DNA of 37,338 bases, from positions 1 through 37,338 of the forward strand of contig CANKMT010000053.1 of assembly GCA_947482825.1 (NCBI GenBank), written 5' to 3'. Origin of the DNA: Betaproteobacteria bacterium. GTDB lineage: Bacteria; Pseudomonadota; Gammaproteobacteria; Burkholderiales; SG8-39. Of the stretch, positions 17,206 through 24,733 are shown piece by piece. Numbering within the stretch: the first letter of the stretch is position 1; the number at the start of each line of letters is the position of its first letter. The notes below the pieces were generated by a model. It saw only the letters and a list, made by a program, of their open reading frames with translations, was not told the origin of the DNA and did no database searches. A program made the translations under genes and the position numbers.

Positions 17206-18122
17206 TCGTCACCGTCGCAGCTGGCGGATACGCGCACCTCGCTGGTCTGGCCGGCGCTGGATCCGATGGCCTCGATATCCGCTACGAAGCGCTGGAGCCG
17301 GGGCACGTCTTTCCCAGAATGTTGCGCGACGCGCCTTGGGATGCCGCCGAGATGTCGCTGGCAAGCGCATATATCCTCGCCGACAAGGGCGACCAGCGCT
17401 TCATTGTTCTGCCGGTCTTCCCCTCGCGTGTGTTTCGTCACTCCGCGCTGTACGTTCCGGCAGACAGCCGGCTGAAGTCGGCTTCCGACCTGCGCGGTGC
17501 AAAGGTGGGCGTCCTGCGCTATGCGATGACGACTGCGGTCTGGGTGCGCGCGATGCTCGCCGGGCACTACAGTGTGCCGCCTGAGAACCTGCAATGGTTC
17601 GTCGGCGAGGATTCACCGCACCCGGATTCGGTTTCGCCCCGCATCGTTGGAAGCGCAGCGGCGCTGGAAGCGATGGCGACCTCGGGGGAGATCGACTGCC
17701 TCCTGTCGGGGCGCACGCCCTCCGCCTTCGGGGACGGCCGGTTGCGCCGCCTGTTTCCTGACTTCGGTGCCGAGGAAAAGGCGTACTACGAGCGCACCCG
17801 CATTTTTCCGATCATGCATACGATCGTCGTCACGCGGGCGTTCGCCGAGCGCTCGCCCGGCGCGATCCGGCTGTTGATGGCCCGCTTCGAGTCGGCAAAG
17901 GCCGCCGCCGAAGAGGGCCTTCTCAACTTCGATGTATCTACTTACCCGCTGCCCTGGCTTGCCGCTTATGTGGAAGATGCGCGCCGGCGGATGGGTCCGC
18001 ACCTGTGGCCTTATGGCGTCGAGGCCAATCGCCCGACCCTCGAAGCCTTCGGGTCAGCGCTCGCGGCCGAGGGACTTACGCGGCGCGCCTGGGCGCCGGA
18101 AGAGATTTTCCGGGATGCCTGA
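17202..18122 (+). CDS. Pht5-like (4,5-dihydroxyphthalate decarboxylase family) periplasmic-binding-fold protein
   Basis: The 306 residues have a type 2 periplasmic-binding-protein fold but no signal peptide. Sequence blocks such as DAAEMSLASAYILADKGDQRFIVLPVFPSRVFRHSALYV, LRGAKVGVLRYAMTTAVWVRAML and GEIDCLLSGRTPSAF resemble the family of Pseudomonas Pht5, 4,5-dihydroxyphthalate decarboxylase. The start is TTG 17202, overlapping the tctA stop, and the end overlaps the next gene by 8 bases. In the operon it could be a cytosolic decarboxylase of the imported acid. The same fold also includes substrate-binding proteins and thiamine-precursor enzymes, so a catalytic role is inferred, not shown. 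Confidence 0.7.
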   Translation: MIVTVAAGGYAHLAGLAGAGSDGLDIRYEALEPGHVFPRMLRDAPWDAAEMSLASAYILADKGDQRFIVLPVFPSRVFRHSALYVPADSRLKSASDLRGAKVGVLRYAMTTAVWVRAMLAGHYSVPPENLQWFVGEDSPHPDSVSPRIVGSAAALEAMATSGEIDCLLSGRTPSAFGDGRLRRLFPDFGAEEKAYYERTRIFPIMHTIVVTRAFAERSPGAIRLLMARFESAKAAAEEGLLNFDVSTYPLPWLAAYVEDARRRMGPHLWPYGVEANRPTLEAFGSALAAEGLTRRAWAPEEIFRDA

Positions 18123-19926
18123 GATCGAATCTCCGCGCAGCTACGACGTGCTCGTGATCGGCGCGGGCGGGGCGGGCCTGCGCGCCGCGCTGTCTGCAGC
18201 CGAAGCGGGCGCGCGCGTGGCCGTCGTCTCCAAATCTCTCCTCGGCAAGTCTCAAACGGTGATGGGCGCCGCGCTCGCAGCGGTGCTCGGCGAGGGCGAG
18301 GCGGGGGGCGCTGGTGCCGACACCTGGAAAGAGCACTACGCCGACACTGTGCGCGGTGCGCGTCACGTGAACCAATGGAGGATGGCGCAGATCCTCGCGC
18401 AGGAGGCGCCGCTGCGCGTTCGCGAACTTGAAGCCATGGGAATGCTTTTCGACCGTGCAGGCGACGGGGACGTCCGCCTCGCAGAGGGCAGCGGTCACCG
18501 GCATGCGCGCCTTGCGCGGCTTGGTCACCGCACCGGCCTGGAAATGCTTCGCGTCATGCAGGTTCGCCTGTCCGAGCTCGGTGTGGACTTGTTTCCTGAA
18601 TGTTCCATCGTGGAACTGATCACGGCCCAGGGACGCATTGCCGGCGCGTTCGGCTATCGGCGCGAGAGCGGGGTGGCGCTGACGTTCGTTGCGTCCGCCG
18701 TCGTGCTGGCCACGGGGGGGATCGGCAAAGCTTACGCGATCACTTCGAATTTCTATGATTCGACCGGCGACGGCCATGCGCTTGCCCATCGCGCCGGTGC
18801 CGACCTGATGGACATGGAGTTCGTGCAGTTCCACCCGACAGGGATGGTGGCTCCGGAGAACGCGCGCGGCTTGCTGGTGGCCGAGAGCATCCGCAATTTC
18901 GGCGGCGTGTTGTTGAATACGGCCGGCGAGCGCTTCATGTTCCGCTATGTGCCCGAGAGTCATCGCGCCGAGATCGCAGAAACTGCGGAAGAAGCCGACC
19001 GCTGGTACGCCGACCCGCTCAGGACCCGCCGGCCGCCCGAACTGCTGCCCCGCGACGAAGTCTCGCGCGCGATGGAGAGCGAAATCCGCGCGGGACGGGG
19101 AACCCCGAACGGGGGCGTAATCCTCGATATCGCATCGCGCCGTCCCGCCGATTACATCCGCAAGGCCCTGCCGCACATGTACAGGCAGTTCCTCGACCTG
19201 GCTGACGTGGACATCGGCACCCAGGCGATGGAAGTCGCGCCCACATGCCACTTCATGATGGGTGGTGTGCGGGTCGATCCGGACACCTGCGCCGCAAGGG
19301 TGCAGGGACTTTTCGCCGCGGGGGAGACCGCTGGCGGCCTGCACGGTGCAAACCGGTTGAACGGCAACGGCATTTCGGAGCTCATCGTTTTCGGGCATCG
19401 CGCCGGCCAGTGCGCGGCCCGGTTTGCCCGGGAGATGCCCAAGGCGGACCTCGACCTGGAGCAGGTCGCGCTCGCGGATCGGACGGCGCGCGGCCCGCTA
19501 AGCCGCGAAAGCGGGGAAAACCCGCACCAGCTGCAGCGCGAACTCCAGCAACTCATGCAGGCAGGCGCGGCCCTGGTCCGAACCGAGGCGGGACTCGCGC
19601 AGTCCTTGAGCGGCATCGTTGCTATCGGCGAACGCGCCACGCGGATCGCCGCCCCCGGCGGGGCGGCTTCCAATCCGGCCTGGCAGTGCGCTCTGGACCT
19701 GCGCTCGCTCTTGACTGTCGCTGAAGCGGTTGTCCGTTCGGCGCTCGAGCGGCGCGAGTCGCGCGGTGCGCACGTGCGCGACGATTACCTCGCTGCCGAC
19801 CCGGTGCTTGCACGCGTGAACGTCGTGATTGCCGGCGGGCACGGCGCCATGGCCCCGGTGCTTGCGCCGCGCGCCGAGCCGCCGCAAGCATTGCGCAATC
19901 TCGCCCTCGAACAGGCAAATGCATGA
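18115..19926 (+). CDS. Fumarate reductase/succinate dehydrogenase-type flavoprotein lacking the FAD-linking His
   Basis: The product has 603 residues from ATG 18115. FAD-binding VLVIGAGGAGLRAALSAAEAG lies at residues 12-32. Substrate-site motifs are present: FHPTGM (His), LLVAESIRNFGG (Glu, Arg), CHFMMGG (His) and HGANRLNGNGISELIVFG (Arg). The covalent-FAD His of SdhA/FrdA (usual motif SHTV) is replaced by Gln47 in KSQTVM (codon 18253-18255), so FAD is probably held noncovalently, as in soluble fumarate reductases and aspartate oxidase. No iron-sulfur or anchor subunit is next to it. It is a paralogue of the protein at 25495. It overlaps the Pht5-like gene by 8 bases and the MmgE/PrpD gene by 4. 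A role in reducing or dehydrogenating a C4-like unsaturated acid is inferred. Confidence 0.88.
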   Translation: MPEIESPRSYDVLVIGAGGAGLRAALSAAEAGARVAVVSKSLLGKSQTVMGAALAAVLGEGEAGGAGADTWKEHYADTVRGARHVNQWRMAQILAQEAPLRVRELEAMGMLFDRAGDGDVRLAEGSGHRHARLARLGHRTGLEMLRVMQVRLSELGVDLFPECSIVELITAQGRIAGAFGYRRESGVALTFVASAVVLATGGIGKAYAITSNFYDSTGDGHALAHRAGADLMDMEFVQFHPTGMVAPENARGLLVAESIRNFGGVLLNTAGERFMFRYVPESHRAEIAETAEEADRWYADPLRTRRPPELLPRDEVSRAMESEIRAGRGTPNGGVILDIASRRPADYIRKALPHMYRQFLDLADVDIGTQAMEVAPTCHFMMGGVRVDPDTCAARVQGLFAAGETAGGLHGANRLNGNGISELIVFGHRAGQCAARFAREMPKADLDLEQVALADRTARGPLSRESGENPHQLQRELQQLMQAGAALVRTEAGLAQSLSGIVAIGERATRIAAPGGAASNPAWQCALDLRSLLTVAEAVVRSALERRESRGAHVRDDYLAADPVLARVNVVIAGGHGAMAPVLAPRAEPPQALRNLALEQANA

Positions 19927-21296
19927 ACGGGGACCGCGACGCGAATGACGTTCTCGGCCAATGGCTCGACTGGGCCGCGCCAACCCGCTTCGAGGACCTG
20001 CCCGAAGCGGCCGTCGAAGCCGCCAAGACCTATCTCGTCAACACTTCGGCCGCAATCCTTGCCGGCTCCGGCGCGCCTGGAGCGCCGGAGATCGTGAGGC
20101 AGGTGCGCGAATGGGGCGGCCGGGCCGAAAGCACTGTAGCCGTGCATGGACTCAGGGTGCCGGCCCCGATGGCGGCGCTAGCCAACGGCGTAATGGCCCA
20201 TGCGATGGACTATGACGACACACAAGTAGGTACGGGCCTGCATGCGAACGTCGTTGTCGTGCCGGCCTTGCTCGCCGCCGCCGAAAGCTCGGCCGCCTCG
20301 AGCGGGCGCGATTTGCTGGCCGCACATGTCCTCGGGCTCGAACTGGCCTGCCGCATGACGCTTGCGGCGACCAATCGCGGCGGCCATCCGTGGCTCACGA
20401 CGACACTGTTCGGGATCTTCGGCGCGACGCTGGCCGCCGGCAAGGTTCAAGGCCTCGATGCAGCGCGTCTTCGGCACGCGCTCGGAATTGCGTACAGCCT
20501 GTCGGCCGGAAATCGCCAGGGCCTGCTCGACGGAACGTTGATCCAGCGGTTGCAGCCCGGGCTGTGCGCGCAAGCCGCCGTATCTGCGGTCGCGTTTGCG
20601 CGCCAGGGCGTGACCGGGGCACATGACATCCTTACCGGCCGATACGGTCTCTATCCCTCGCACTATGGCGCGGACTACGCCCCGGAGGCGCTGACCCGCG
20701 GGTTGGGCAGCGAGTTCCGCATGCTCGAGATCGCGCTCAAGCCCTTTCCCTGCTGCAGTTACAGCCAGGAACCGCTCGACGCAATGCTCGACCTGATGCG
20801 CGAGCAGCGCATTGAGCCCGATGGCGTGGAGTCGATCACGGTGAGTGTGGCCACAAAGCATGCGGCCGGGCTCGTGGACCACCCTTATGCACCCCGCAGC
20901 TGCCCGCAGGTGGATGCCCAGTTCAGCATGCAGTACGTGATCGCGTCGGCGGTCTGCCGAAATGCGTTCGGCGTGGCCGAGCTGCAAGAGGCCGCCCTGC
21001 ACGAAGCCGCGGTCATCGGTTTTTCCCGCAAGGTGCGCGTCGACGTCGATCCGCAGCGCGAAGGTCAGGTTACGGTCCGCATGACTGACGGGCGTGCGCT
21101 CGAAAAGCGCGTCGAACTGGCGCGCGGACATCCGCGCCGTCCGTTCTCGCCGGTGGAATTGCGCGCGAAGCTCGACGAATGCGCACGGCAGGCGGTCGTG
21201 CCGCGCACCCCGGAACAGGTTGCCGCGTTGGTGCGCGTCATCGCCGAACTGGATCGCGGCGCGCGGGGTGCGGACCTCACCGCGCTCTTGGCCTAA
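19923..21296 (+). CDS. MmgE/PrpD family protein
   Basis: The 457-residue protein is of the MmgE/PrpD fold, whose known members dehydrate 2-methylcitrate or decarboxylate cis-aconitate. Typical blocks are the N-terminal VLGQWLDWAAPTRFEDLPEAAVEAAKTYLVNT, ANGVMAHAMDYDDTQVGTGLHANVVVVPALLAAAE (about residues 85-119), LRHALGIAYSLSAG, FEHH-like region KPFPCCSYSQEPLDAML, and the late QFSMQYVIASAV. It starts with ATG overlapping the flavoprotein stop (ATGA), so coupling is likely. Most MmgE/PrpD members have no assigned substrate. With TTT import and the flavoprotein it fits breakdown of a branched di- or tricarboxylic acid. Confidence 0.88.
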   Translation: MNGDRDANDVLGQWLDWAAPTRFEDLPEAAVEAAKTYLVNTSAAILAGSGAPGAPEIVRQVREWGGRAESTVAVHGLRVPAPMAALANGVMAHAMDYDDTQVGTGLHANVVVVPALLAAAESSAASSGRDLLAAHVLGLELACRMTLAATNRGGHPWLTTTLFGIFGATLAAGKVQGLDAARLRHALGIAYSLSAGNRQGLLDGTLIQRLQPGLCAQAAVSAVAFARQGVTGAHDILTGRYGLYPSHYGADYAPEALTRGLGSEFRMLEIALKPFPCCSYSQEPLDAMLDLMREQRIEPDGVESITVSVATKHAAGLVDHPYAPRSCPQVDAQFSMQYVIASAVCRNAFGVAELQEAALHEAAVIGFSRKVRVDVDPQREGQVTVRMTDGRALEKRVELARGHPRRPFSPVELRAKLDECARQAVVPRTPEQVAALVRVIAELDRGARGADLTALLA

Positions 21297-21631
21297 CCGG
21301 TGGCAGGCACCTCGCCGATGTCTACGAACACCGAACCGTCCTCGACGCTGACCGCGAAGCAGTTGACCTTGCTTGCCGGCTGCCGCGGGTTGAGTCCGGT
21401 GCGCACGTCCCAGGTCCAGCCATGCCAGGGGCAGTGAACGATATGGCCTTCCACGTCGCCTTCGGCGAGCGGGCCGCCGCGGTGGGGGCACGCGTTGTCG
21501 ATTGCATAGAAACGACCTTCGACACGAAAGAGCGCGATGGCCTTGTCGCCCGCCTTTACGGCCAGACCTGCCCCGTCGAACAGATCGCTTTCCGCCGCGA
21601 CTCTTACGCGGCGGGTCCCTTCATCGCTCAT
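21293..21631 (-). CDS. Rieske [2Fe-2S] ferredoxin
   Basis: The small protein (112 residues) has a complete Rieske cluster site: CPHRGGPL (Cys-x-His, about residues 48-50) and CPWHGW (Cys-x-x-His, about 67-70), with an excess of acidic residues. It resembles ferredoxins of aromatic-ring dioxygenase systems and the small nitrite reductase subunit NirD. There is no membrane helix, so it is a soluble electron carrier. Its gene ends tail to tail with the MmgE/PrpD gene; the stops share 4 bases. It diverges from the amidohydrolase gene across an IclR-like operator. No oxygenase large subunit is found in the window, so its partner is unknown. Confidence 0.9.
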   Translation of the reverse strand: MSDEGTRRVRVAAESDLFDGAGLAVKAGDKAIALFRVEGRFYAIDNACPHRGGPLAEGDVEGHIVHCPWHGWTWDVRTGLNPRQPASKVNCFAVSVEDGSVFVDIGEVPATG

Positions 21632-21668
21632 GGTTCTTGTTCCCTTCGCGTGCGTTGCGGCCGCGTCC

Positions 21669-21696
21669 TTGACAGGGCGGGGCGCTGCGATAAAGT
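21669..21696 (+). promoter_or_regulatory. Predicted sigma70 promoter of the amidohydrolase operon
   Basis: A perfect -35 TTGACA (21669-21674) is followed after 16 bases by TAAAGT (21691-21696, 4 of 6 matches to the -10 consensus). It points toward the amidohydrolase gene. The start of transcription would be near 21703, giving a leader of about 78 bases that contains the IclR-like operator at 21724. A regulator bound there would lie within the transcribed leader and could block elongation or early initiation. This is inference from position only. Confidence 0.5.
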
Positions 21697-21723
21697 TACA
21701 CGCAATGAAAAATTCTGAATAGC

Positions 21724-21740
21724 ATTCAACATTGTGGAAT
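21724..21740. promoter_or_regulatory. IclR-type operator-like 17-bp site, copy 2
   Basis: ATTCAACATTGTGGAAT is a near-perfect palindrome (outer ATTC/GAAT plus AC...GT inside; 14 of 16 symmetric positions agree). It lies in the 149-base gap between the Rieske gene and the amidohydrolase operon. IclR-family operators are commonly 14-17 bp palindromes with ends like this (TGGAA...TTCCA). The same sequence type occurs once more at 11945-11961 on the opposite strand. The IclR gene lies 1.2 kb downstream in the same operon, so autoregulation is likely. Confidence 0.65.
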
Positions 21741-21780
21741 ATCTGGAAACCAACGTAAACACTCCTCCCCGGAGGCTTGG

Positions 21781-22959
21781 ATGATCATCGACTGCGACAC
21801 CCACTTCATGCCACGCGATGCCTTCGACCGCGTGCCTGGCGCGCTGAACGCGCTGCGTCCGCACCTCAAGTTCGACGCCAAGGGCGAGTACACCGGACTG
21901 GACTTCCCGGGCCGCCCACCCCATGTGCCCGGCTCCACGCCTTTGTCTGCGCCCGGCACCGGCTCGAACTATCTGGGCATGAGCGACATGGAGGCGCGCA
22001 TCAAGGACTATGTCGAGCTCGGCATCGAGCGTACCTGCCTGCTGGCGCAGTTTTCCGGCTGGTGGTCTTACCTGATCGAACCGGAACTTGCCATCGCGAT
22101 GGCGCATGCCTGGAACCTCTCGGTGCTCGAGCTGCAGAAGAAGTATCCGCGCCATGTCGCGGGCATCGCGCTCATCGCCCTGCAGGATCCGGATGCAGCG
22201 ATCAAGGAAATGGCCTGGGCGAACGACAACGGGTTCAGCGGCGTGGCGATCGACAAGGTCTTCCCGGTGAAGACGCACGCGTACAGCGAGGCTCTTGGAA
22301 GCCAGCGCCAGCTCTGGCCGTTTTTCAAGGCCGCCTCCGACCTCGACATGCCGGTCTACCTGCACGCCGTCCAGCACGGGCATCGCCTCAGCAATAACGT
22401 CTGGTTCCAGAAAGACGGGCTCGACCTCTTCGCGCCGAACGAAGGGCAGATGAGCCTGGTCTCGCTCTTCACCAGCGGTTTGCTCGACACGTACCCGAAG
22501 CTCAAATTCGTCTACACCGAGGCGGGCACGGCGTTCATCAAGCCGCTGATCGAACGGCTCGACAAGAGCTTCGGCACCGCCGTGGTCGACTACGACAACG
22601 AGGACGCGACGCCCTTTTTCCGTGGCCGCGGGCCTGCGCACGGCGACCAGAACCTCCAGCGCGCCCGCGCCCTGGAGCCGCTCGAGGTCTACCTGGAAAA
22701 GAACAAGAAGCCCGCGAGCCACTATTTCAGCAACAACTTCTTCTTCACGATCGAAACCGAGGAGCCAGAGCTTCCCGATGCGATCGACCTCATCGGCGCC
22801 GACCGCTTCCTTTTCGCCACCGACTACCCGCATGACGACCCGGGCGGTGCGATGAAGTTTCGCGACGTGAAGCTGCTCGAGAAAAATCCGCGCATCAAGG
22901 AGGCCGACAAGGAACGCCTGCGCTCGGAGAACGCCTGCGAATTCCTGCGGCTGGCCTGA
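21781..22959 (+). CDS. Amidohydrolase family 2 (ACMSD-like) enzyme
   Basis: The 392-residue product belongs to the metal-dependent amidohydrolase-2 family, which includes decarboxylases (ACMSD, gamma-resorcylate) and hydrolases/hydratases of aromatic breakdown. Metal ligands are suggested by MIIDCDTHFMP (Asp-x-His at the N-terminus), HAVQHGH (about residue 200), and ATDYPHDDPGG (late Asp, about residue 344). No signal peptide is seen. ATG 21781 follows GGAGG by 5 bases; that site is part of a small CCTC-CCCG-GAGG hairpin. It is the first gene of the operon with iclR 9 bases downstream. Decarboxylation or hydration of a ring-cleavage or polycarboxylic intermediate is a reasonable guess. Confidence 0.88.
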   Translation: MIIDCDTHFMPRDAFDRVPGALNALRPHLKFDAKGEYTGLDFPGRPPHVPGSTPLSAPGTGSNYLGMSDMEARIKDYVELGIERTCLLAQFSGWWSYLIEPELAIAMAHAWNLSVLELQKKYPRHVAGIALIALQDPDAAIKEMAWANDNGFSGVAIDKVFPVKTHAYSEALGSQRQLWPFFKAASDLDMPVYLHAVQHGHRLSNNVWFQKDGLDLFAPNEGQMSLVSLFTSGLLDTYPKLKFVYTEAGTAFIKPLIERLDKSFGTAVVDYDNEDATPFFRGRGPAHGDQNLQRARALEPLEVYLEKNKKPASHYFSNNFFFTIETEEPELPDAIDLIGADRFLFATDYPHDDPGGAMKFRDVKLLEKNPRIKEADKERLRSENACEFLRLA

Positions 22960-22968
22960 GTCCGGCGC

Positions 22969-23874
22969 GTGCTGCGCTCTCTCAAGAAAGTCTTCCTCCT
23001 GATCGACGCGTTTACGGCCGAGGCGCCCGAGTGGACGCTCGCGGACCTTGCGCGTCACGTGGACATGCCCAAGCCGACCGTCCACCACATCATGATCACG
23101 CTGCTCGAGGGCGGCTGGGTCGACCGGCACCCCGAGTCGAAGAAATTCCGTCTCGGTGTGCGCCTGTGGGAAAAGGGCTCGCTCGCAATCAAGCAGATGG
23201 GGTTGCGCGACCTTGCGCGGCCGCATGTGGAGGCGCTCATGCGCGAGTGCGGGGAAACCGTGCGCCTCGGGATCCTCGATACGGTCGATCCGGCGTGGGT
23301 GATCTATATCGACCGGGTCGAAGGCCGCCAGACGGTGCGCGCGGACAACGCGGCCACGGTGCGTGCGCCGTCGTATTGCGTTGCCACCGGCAAGGCAATG
23401 CTCGCCTTCCAGCCCGACATCGTGAGCCGCGTTTTTGCGCGGCCGCTTCGCGGCTACACCGAGAACACGCTGACCAAGCCCGCCGATCTCGATCGCGACC
23501 TCGCCCTGACGAGAAAACGCGGATACTCCCTGAACCGAAGCGAGTTCCACGGCGAGGTGGTCGGGATGGCGGCGCCTATCCATGACCACGAGGGCCGCGT
23601 GGTGGCCGCCGTGGGCATTTCGGCGCCGGCCTACCGGCTGGGCCCGGAAGTCATCAAACGCATCGCGCCGGTCGTGCTCGCCACGGCCGGTGAAATTTCC
23701 AGGAGCGCAGGCTTCGTCACCCAAGGAGGCACGTATGAGGCATTCACCAAGGGCACTGTTCGCAGCGTCGATCTTGTTCGGGGCGTTCCTGCCGTTCGCA
23801 AGTGCGCAAGCGCAACCCTATCCGAACCGTCCGATCGAAGTGCTCGTGGGCTACGGGCCCGGGGGCGGCAGTGA
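22969..23874 (+). CDS. IclR-family transcriptional regulator with unusually long 3' overlap
   Basis: The N-terminal winged helix-turn-helix lies at about residues 18-62 (WTLADLARHVDMPKPTVHHIMITLLEGGWVDR), and an effector-binding domain follows (DPAWVIYIDRVEGRQTVRADN, YCVATGKAMLAF, FHGEVVGMAAPIHDHEGRVVAAVGISAPAYRLG). The start is GTG 22969. Usual family length is 250-260 residues. The recognisable part ends near AGEISRSAGF (about 23712), yet the frame runs on to 23874 and overlaps the next gene by 140 bases, giving 301 residues. The natural stop seems to have been lost. It probably controls its own operon and, through the operator at 11945, the F420 and LLM operons. Confidence 0.9.
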   Translation: MLRSLKKVFLLIDAFTAEAPEWTLADLARHVDMPKPTVHHIMITLLEGGWVDRHPESKKFRLGVRLWEKGSLAIKQMGLRDLARPHVEALMRECGETVRLGILDTVDPAWVIYIDRVEGRQTVRADNAATVRAPSYCVATGKAMLAFQPDIVSRVFARPLRGYTENTLTKPADLDRDLALTRKRGYSLNRSEFHGEVVGMAAPIHDHEGRVVAAVGISAPAYRLGPEVIKRIAPVVLATAGEISRSAGFVTQGGTYEAFTKGTVRSVDLVRGVPAVRKCASATLSEPSDRSARGLRARGRQ

Positions 23875-24712
23875 CCTGTCGATCAGGCTGACCGAGGGCG
23901 CCGCCTCGCGCATCCTCGGGCAGAAAATCGTGATCACCAACCGCCCCGGCGCGGGCGGCACGGTGATGATGAACCAGTTCGTGCGTGCCGCGCCCGATGG
24001 ATACACGCTCGCGATCGGCAGCACGGCGACGTTGACCGTGCAGCCGCACGTCGCTTCCGCGACTGTGCTCTTCAAGCAGGACGATTTCGTCCCGATCGTG
24101 CAGATCTCCAACATCCCGAACCTGCTGATCGTGTCGCCCGACTCGCAGTTCAAGTCGGCCGCGGACTTCATCGACTTCGCGAAGAAGAACCCGGCGGGCC
24201 GCCTCAAGATCGGCATCACCTCGCCCGGGACCACGATCCACCTGCCGTTCGTGCAGATGGAAAAGCTCTACGGCGTCAAGTTCACCTTTATTCCGCACAA
24301 GAGCAGCGACCCGATCGTCACTTCGATCATGGGCGCGCAGATCGATGCGGGCGGCGCGGACCTCGCCGCGGCCGGCCCCAAGATTCAGGCCGGTGCGGTT
24401 CGCGCGCTCGGGCTTTTCGCCGCGAAGCGCCTGGCGAGCCTGCCGAACGTGCCGACCTTGAAGGAGCAGGGCGTCGACCTCGAGGCCGGCTTCTACAACA
24501 TGCTCCTTGCGCCCAAGGGGACGCCCGATGCGATCGTCTCGGCTGTTCACCTGGCGTTCCGAAAGGCGCTCGAGGACCCCGAAGTGGTCGAGAAGACCGC
24601 CAAGGCCAACATGCCGCTCGAATATCTCGGACCCAGGGAGAGCCGCGACCGGCTCACGAAGAACTACGAGACCTTCGGGGTGCTGCTGAACGATCTTGGA
24701 CTGAAGAAGTAG
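23735..24712 (+). CDS. TTT receptor (Bug/TctC), copy 2
   Basis: The 325 residues start at ATG 23735, which has a strong AAGGAGG ribosome-binding site at 23723-23729. This supports the start although it lies inside the iclR frame. Signal peptide at about residues 1-27, ending ASAQAQPYPNRP. The Bug fold is seen in PYPNRPIEVLVGYGPGGGSDLSIR, PDGYTLAIGSTATLTVQPH, IPHKSSDPIVTSIMGAQID and LAPKGTPD. It is an orphan receptor, since no second tctAB follows, and may feed the TctAB at 15.2-17.2 kb. It is closely similar to copy 1 at 14256, which suggests duplication of receptor plus flavoprotein in the two blocks. Confidence 0.92.
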   Translation: MRHSPRALFAASILFGAFLPFASAQAQPYPNRPIEVLVGYGPGGGSDLSIRLTEGAASRILGQKIVITNRPGAGGTVMMNQFVRAAPDGYTLAIGSTATLTVQPHVASATVLFKQDDFVPIVQISNIPNLLIVSPDSQFKSAADFIDFAKKNPAGRLKIGITSPGTTIHLPFVQMEKLYGVKFTFIPHKSSDPIVTSIMGAQIDAGGADLAAAGPKIQAGAVRALGLFAAKRLASLPNVPTLKEQGVDLEAGFYNMLLAPKGTPDAIVSAVHLAFRKALEDPEVVEKTAKANMPLEYLGPRESRDRLTKNYETFGVLLNDLGLKK

Positions 24713-24733
24713 CCAGTCGCGGCGCCAGCACAA

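Noticed and set aside
21293-21631. Rieske protein considered as NirD or as part of a ring-hydroxylating dioxygenase
   Set aside because: Neither a nitrite reductase large subunit nor an oxygenase alpha subunit is in the window, so I leave the partner open.
21628-23724. 698-codon minus-strand open frame opposite the amidohydrolase and iclR genes
   Set aside because: Composition is Arg/His/Gly rich with no recognisable domain. It is a shadow of two clear plus-strand genes caused by high third-position GC.
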